Origin: Cymbidium sinense
Lineage: Eukaryota; Streptophyta; Magnoliopsida; Asparagales; Orchidaceae
Length of the DNA stretch: 64,000 bases
NCBI GenBank assembly: GCA_021442155.1
Contig: CM038214.1
Span: 49,730,703-49,794,702, forward strand
Direction of reading: 5' to 3'
This document shows, piece after piece, positions 58,587-64,000 of the stretch. Under the pieces are notes generated by a model. The model made no database searches. It had not been told where the DNA came from and saw only the letters and a program-made list of their open reading frames with translations. The translations under genes were made by a program, and so were the position numbers. Each line of letters opens with the position of its first letter. Position 1 is the stretch's first letter.

Positions 58587-61500
58587 TTAGCATTTAGGTT
58601 TAGGGTTTGGGGTTTAGAATTTAAGGTTATAATTTAGGATTTAGGGCTTAGGGTTTAGTGTTTAGTGTTTAGGGTTTAGGGTTTAAGGTTTTAGGGTTTA
58701 TGCTTTTAGAGTTTAAGGTTTAGGGGTTAGGGTTAGGGGTTTAGGGTCTAGGGTTTAGGGTTTAAGGTTTAGGGTTTTTTAAGGTTCAGGGTTTAGGGTT
58801 TAGGGGTGTAGGTATACTGTTGTAGGTTTAGGGTTTAGGGTTTAGGGTTTATGATTTTTTTAAAAATTAAGTAAACTGGTAGGTTTAGGTTTATTTGGTT
58901 TACTTAGTTTATTTTTTATTTATTTTAATTTATTTTATGTTTTATTTTTATTTGGGTTTATTTTTTATTTTTATTTAATTTAGTTTATTTATTTTAGGTT
59001 TATTTATTTAATTTAGGTTTTTTATTTCAGTTTATTTTTTAGGTTTAGGTTTAGGTTTATTTTTTAGTTGAGTTTTATTTTTATTTATTTATTATGTTTA
59101 GGTTTTTAGGTTTTTTGGGTTTAGGGATTATCATTTAGGGTACAAGGTTTAGGGTTTTATGATTTAGGGTTTTAGGGTTTAGGGTTTAGGGTTAGGGTTT
59201 AGGGTTTAGGGTTTAGGGCATAGGGTTTAGGGTTTAAGATTTAGGGTTTAGTGTTTAGGCTTTATGATTTAGGGTTTTTAGGGTTTAGGGTTTATAGTTT
59301 AAGGTTTAGGGTTTAGGTTTTGGGGGTTTAGGGTTTAGGGTTTTGGGTTTGGGTTTAGGGTTTAGGGTTAGTTCTAGGGTTTAGGGATCAGGCTTTAATT
59401 TAGATTTATGTTTAAATTAAATATACTAGTAGGTTTAGGTTTTTTTTTTAGTTTATTTTTAGGGTTTAGGGTTTAGGGTTAGCTTATAGTTTATTTTTTA
59501 AAAAAAATTAAGTAAACCGATAAGTTTAGGTTTATATAGTTAATTTAGTTTGAATTTTTATTTATTTTTGTTTATTTTATTCGATATTTTTATTTATGTT
59601 TATTTTTTTATCTAATTTAGTTTATTTATTTTAGGTTTATTTATTTTAGTTTAGATTTTTTGTTTTAGTTTATTTTTTAGGTTTAGGTTTAGGTTAAGGT
59701 TTATTTTTTTAGTTTAGTTTTATTTTTATTTTATTTTTTAGGTTTTGGTTTTATTTTTTATTTTTATGTTTAGGTTTAGGTTTTTATTTTATTGTTTTAA
59801 GTTTATGTTTTAGGATTTTATTTTAGGTTTATTTTTAGGTTTTATTTTTTAGAATAGGTTTGGGTTTATTTTTTGTTTTTGTTATTTAGTTTAGGTTTAG
59901 GTTTATGTTTAGTTTATTTTAGGTTTAAGCTTAGGTTTTATTTATTTTAGTTTAGTTTATTTTGGTTAAAGTTTCAGTTTATTCTATTTTATTTAATTTA
60001 TTTTTATTTTAGGTTTAGATTTTTTTTTTTAGTTTCGAGTTTAGGTTTAATTTTTTTTTATTTTTAGGTTTATTTTTTTAGGTTTAAGTTTTTATTTTGT
60101 TTTTATTTTATTTTATTTTAGGTTTATTTTAATTTTATTTTAAATTTAGTTTTTATTTTATTTAGGTTTTTTATTCTTAGGTTTATTTAATGTTTTTAAT
60201 TTAGTTTAGGTTATTAATTATTTTATTTTAGTTTATTTTTATTAATTAATTTTATTTTATTTTTAGGTTTAGGTTTAAGCTTTAGTTTAGGTTTTTATTT
60301 GATAGTATTTTTTGATTTCTTTTAGATTTACTTTATTTATTTATTTTTTTTAAGATTTATTTTGTTTATGCTCAGGTTTTTATGTTTTTGGGGTTTAAGG
60401 TTTAGAGTTTAGGGCTTAGGGTTTAGGGTTTAGGGCTTTAAGGTTTATGGTATTAGGGTTTAGTGTTTAGGGTTAGGGTTTACGATTTAGGGTTTAGGGT
60501 TGAGTGCATAGACTTTAGGGCTTAGGGTTTTTAGAATTTAGGGTTTAGTGTAAGCTTAGGGTTTAGGGTTTAGGGTTTATGATTGTAGGTTCTAGGTTTA
60601 GGGTTTAGGGTTTAGGGTTTAGGATTTAGGGTTTAGGGTTTAAGGTTTTAGGGTTTAGGGTTTAGGATTTAGGGTTGTAGGTTTAGGGTTTAGGGTTTAA
60701 GTTATCGGGCTTAGCCTTTTTTTTAAATTATGTTAACTGGTAGGTTTAGGTTTATATAGTTTATTTTTTATTTATTTGAGTTTATTTTATTTTTTATTTT
60801 TATTGAGGTTTATTCTTAATTTTTTTAGCTTAGTTTATTTATTTTAGTTTAGGTTTTTTATTTTAGTTTATTTTTTAAGTTTAGGTTTATTTTTTAGTTG
60901 AGTTTTATTTTTATTTTATTTTGTAGGTTTAGGTTTTTTTTAGGTAGTTTCTTAGGTTTTATTTTATTTTTTTAGGTTTAGGTTTTGGGTTTTTATTTTT
61001 GGTTTATTTTTAGGTTTTATTTTATTTAGTTTAGGGTTTAAGTTTAGATTATTTTAGGTTTTATTTATTTTAGTTTAGTTTATTTTGCATTAGGTTTGGG
61101 TTTATTTTATTTTGTTTATTTACTTTTATTTTAGGTTTAGGTTTTTTTTTTAGTTTATGGTTTAAGTTTTATTTTTTATTTATTTTTTGATTTTATTTTC
61201 GGGTTTATCTTTCATGTTTAGATTTTTATTTAATTTTTAATTTATTTTATTTTCAATTTATTTCACTTTTATTTTACATTTAGTTTTTATTTTATTTAGG
61301 TTTTTATTGATAGGTTTATCTAATTTTTTAGTTTAGTTTAAGTTTTTATGTACTTTATTTTAGTTTATTTTTATTATTTTACTTTATTTTACTTTTAGGT
61401 TTAGGTTTAGGTTTTAGTTTAAGTTTTTATTATATTTAGGTTTAGGTTTTTTTATTTACTTTATTATTTGGTTTAATTTACTTTAGGTTTAGGTTTTTAG

Positions 61501-62668
61501 ATTTTTAGGGTTTAAGGTTTAGGGTTTAGTTTAGTTAGGTTTAGGGTTTTAGGTTTAGGTTTAGTGAGCTTTATGTAGGGTTTATGGTTTAGTTAGGTTT
61601 TAGGTAGTTTAGAGGTTTAAGTTTAGGTTTAGGTTTAGGTTTGTTTATTTAGTTTAGGTTTAGGTTTATGGTTTTGGGTTTAGGGTTTAGGGTTTAGAGT
61701 TTTGGGTTTAGGATTAGTTTTAGGGTTTAACTAGTAGGTTTAGTTTATTTAGTTTATTTTTTATTTATTTTAGTTTATTTTATTTTTTTATTTTGATTTA
61801 GGTTTATTTTTATTTTTATTTAGTTTAGTTTATTTATTTTAGGTTTATTTATTTTAGTTTAGTTTTATTTTAGTATTTATATAGTATAGTTTTATTTAAT
61901 TTTAGTTTAGTTTTATTTTTTATTTTATTTTTAGGTTTAGTTTATTTTATTTTAGGTTTAAATTTAAGTTTTTTATTTAATTTTTAGGTTAGGTTTAGGT
62001 TTTATTTAGGTTTAGATTTATTTTAGTTTATTTTATTTTATTTTGGTTTATGTTATTTAGGTTTAGATTTAGCTTATTTTAGGTTTGGGTTTGGGTTTTA
62101 TTTATTTTAGTTTAAGTTTGGGTTTATTTTCTATTCATTTTAGGTTTAGTTTTTTTTAGTTTAGGGTTTAGGTTTTATTTTTTATTTATTTTTAGGTTTT
62201 ATTTTTTAGGTTTATTGTTTAGGTTTAGGTTCTTATTTAGTTTTTATATTACTTTATTTTAGGTTTATTTTATTTTTATTTTATGTTTAGTTTTTTTTTA
62301 GGTTTTTATTTTTTTAGTTTAGTTTATGTTTTTAATTATTTTATTTTAGTTTAGTTTTTACTTTTTATTTTATTTTTTAGGTTTACATTTAGGTTTTAGT
62401 TTATATTTTTATTATATTTTATCTTGGTTGAGATTTTTTTATTTATCTTATTTTTAGGTTTTATTTTGTTTAGGTTTAGGTTTTTATCTTTTTAGAGTTT
62501 AGGGTTTAGGGTTTAGGGTTTAGGGTCTAGGGTTTGTGGTTTAGGGTTTATGGTTTTTAGGTGTTAATGTTTATGGTTTTCTGGGTTTAAGGTTTAGGGT
62601 TTAGAGTTTAGGTTTTAGATTTGGGCTCAAGTTTTAGTTTATGGTTTAGGATTTTTTCATTTTTTTTT
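58587..62668 (+). repeat. telomere-like modules with anchor motifs
   Basis: Anchors lie at about 58,864, 59,412 (decayed), 59,506 and 60,725. The last two are about 1,220 bases apart, the same scale as 41,127 to 42,394. TTTAGGG blocks lie before and T/A-rich blocks after each anchor. No gene is seen in 4 kb. Confidence 0.85.
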
Positions 62669-63108
62669 AACAGGAAAAAATTCAAATCCAACCTTTCTTC
62701 TTTCGATTTTATCAACCAAGTAACACACCAAGTTTTCTAAGACACAAGCGACAACATAGATAAAAAATGAGCATGCATAGAGCAAATGAAAACCCTAGAT
62801 AATTAGAACGCCTCTTATAAGGACATTTGTAAGTGGATTAGATCGGTTCTTGGTTTCCCAATTCCAATCGAACCACCTGAGTGGGGATCCAATCATATAC
62901 GATCTCCTCGCCACCCCGGTTGTAACCTCTATCACACCTCCCGCCTCCATAACCATCACTGCTTCGACAACCACCTCCATATCCACTAGCACCTCTAGAT
63001 CCCCCACCACCATTGCGATAACCACTGCCTCCACCTTCGCCTCCACCACCAGATCTAGACTGTGCCTATTTGATGGTGATGTTCCTACCGTTAAGGTTCT
63101 GCCCATTC
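62669..63108 (-). pseudogene. GRP retro-pseudogene copy 7
   Basis: The 5' junction best preserves the RRM end: AAGAATGGGCAGAACCTTAA on the minus strand encodes KNGQNL. Then the TAG position reads AAATAGGCACAGTC, so a stop is again close to the SRS segment. The Gly-rich tail is in several phases owing to small deletions. Confidence 0.75.
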
Positions 63109-63880
63109 TTAGGGTTTAGGTTTAGTTTTAGGTTAATTAGGTTTTAGGGATTATGTTTATTTTTAAATTTATTTAGTTACTTTAAGTTAAGGTTTATGGT
63201 TTGGGGTTAGGGGTTTAGGGTTTAGGGTTTAGGGTTAGTTTAGGGTTTAGGGTTTAGGTTTAGTTTAAGGTTTAGGGTTTAGGGTTTTTTTTTTTAAATT
63301 AAGTAAACCGGTACGTTTAGGTTTATTTAGTTTATTTTGTTTATTTTATTTTATTTTTTTTAGGTTTATTTTTTATTTTTATTTATTTTAGTTTATTTAT
63401 TTTAGGTTTATTTATTTTAGTTTAGGTTTTTTTTTATTTTAGTTTATTTTTTAGGTTTATGTTTAGGTTTATGTTTATTTTTTAGTTTAGTTTTAGTTTT
63501 ATTTTATTTTTTAGGTTTAGGTTTTATTTTTTATATTTAGGTTTAGGTTTGGGTTTTTATTTTATTTCTTTAGGTTTAGATTTTAAGTTTTTATTTTAGG
63601 TTTATTTTTAAGTTTTTTTTTTTAGTTTAGGTTTAGGTTTAATTTTAGTTAATTTTATTTTATTTAGTTTAAGGTTTAAGTTTAATTTATTTTAGGTTTA
63701 AGATTAGGTTTTATTTATTTAAGTTTAGTTTATTTTAGTTTTGGTTTATGTTTATGCTTATTTTTTTATTTTAAGTTTACATTTTTTTTTTTTAGTTTAG
63801 GGTTTAGGTTTTATTTATTATTTATTTTTAGGTTTATCTTTTAGGTTTAGGTTTTTGTTTAGTTTTTTTTATTTAGGGTT
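63109..63880 (+). repeat. telomere-like module with anchor motif
   Basis: The anchor AAATTAAGTAAACCGGTACG starts at 63,296, followed by about 0.55 kb of T/A-rich repeats that end abruptly at 63,880. No gene is seen. Confidence 0.85.
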
Positions 63881-64000
63881 ATGTGCCACCATCTTTCAAG
63901 ATCTTTGATGGCAGTGGGAACCCGCAATAACACATTGCATACTTTAGAGCTGGTTGTTGCAACATCGGTGGAGATAACGCACTCCTCTTCTACCTTTTTG
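63881..64000 (+). pseudogene. gag fragment of a second Ty3/gypsy copy, plus strand
   Basis: Plus-strand translation reads VPPSFKIFDGSGNPQ, a TAA stop, then HIAYFRAGCCNIGGDNALLF. The corresponding part of the first copy (about 15,030-14,915, minus) reads FDGSGNPR, a TAG stop, then HIAHFRASCYNIGGSNDLLF. It is thus the same family in opposite orientation, entering mid-gag at a sharp border with telomere-like DNA and continuing past the window. Confidence 0.8.

Noticed and set aside
30590..63880. A true chromosome end
   Set aside because: Units are degenerate, flanked on both sides by ordinary transposon DNA, and interrupted by LINEs and pseudogenes; this is an interstitial telomere-like zone. 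A subtelomeric or pericentromeric location remains open.

Overview
This window is plant nuclear DNA from repeat-rich heterochromatin. Evidence for a plant: Arabidopsis-type TTTAGGG telomere-like repeats, a glycine-rich RNA-binding protein (GRP) fragment, a Ty3/gypsy element of Ogre/Tat type, and LINEs whose ORF1 carries a DUF4283-like domain and whose ORF2 ends in an RNase H domain. I cannot place it to genus. I see no intact host protein gene, no rRNA or tRNA gene and no CRISPR array; every recognisable coding segment is a decayed transposon gene or a processed pseudogene.

1-26,713: one very large, old Ty3/gypsy element of Ogre/Tat type on the minus strand, or its composite remains. The right LTR-like block (19,211-26,713) is collinear with the block at 1-6,377, which is cut by the window edge and carries an internal duplication. 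Between them, in minus-strand order, are a degenerate tRNA-Arg-type primer binding site (19,202-19,181), a leader with about 20 tandem hairpins (18,950-17,130), a GC-richer stretch of unknown content (16,900-15,450), gag (15,450-14,080), protease (13,276-12,868), RT, RNase H and a rump of integrase (down to 9,295), and a tandem-repeat zone (9,230-6,600). RT has lost its YVDD and integrase its catalytic core.

26,714-30,590: a tandem array related to the 6.6-9.2 kb array but in opposite orientation, then AT-rich sequence with an (AT)n microsatellite.

30,590-63,880: about 33 kb of degenerate interstitial telomere-like DNA. TTTAGGG-rich blocks alternate with TTTATTTTAG-rich blocks in a loose higher-order repeat. 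Embedded in it are seven minus-strand copies of a 5'-truncated, polyadenylated GRP pseudogene that share an early stop, two LINEs in the same orientation (33,125-38,430 and 44,148-53,104), a TTTAAGG sub-array beside the second LINE, and a stray piece of the LTR. The first LINE has an inverted 5' segment typical of twin priming. The window ends inside the gag of a second copy of the same Ty3/gypsy family, on the plus strand (63,881-64,000).

The most unusual object is the leader hairpin array. Loops are conserved from unit to unit, while the two stem arms change together and stay complementary.
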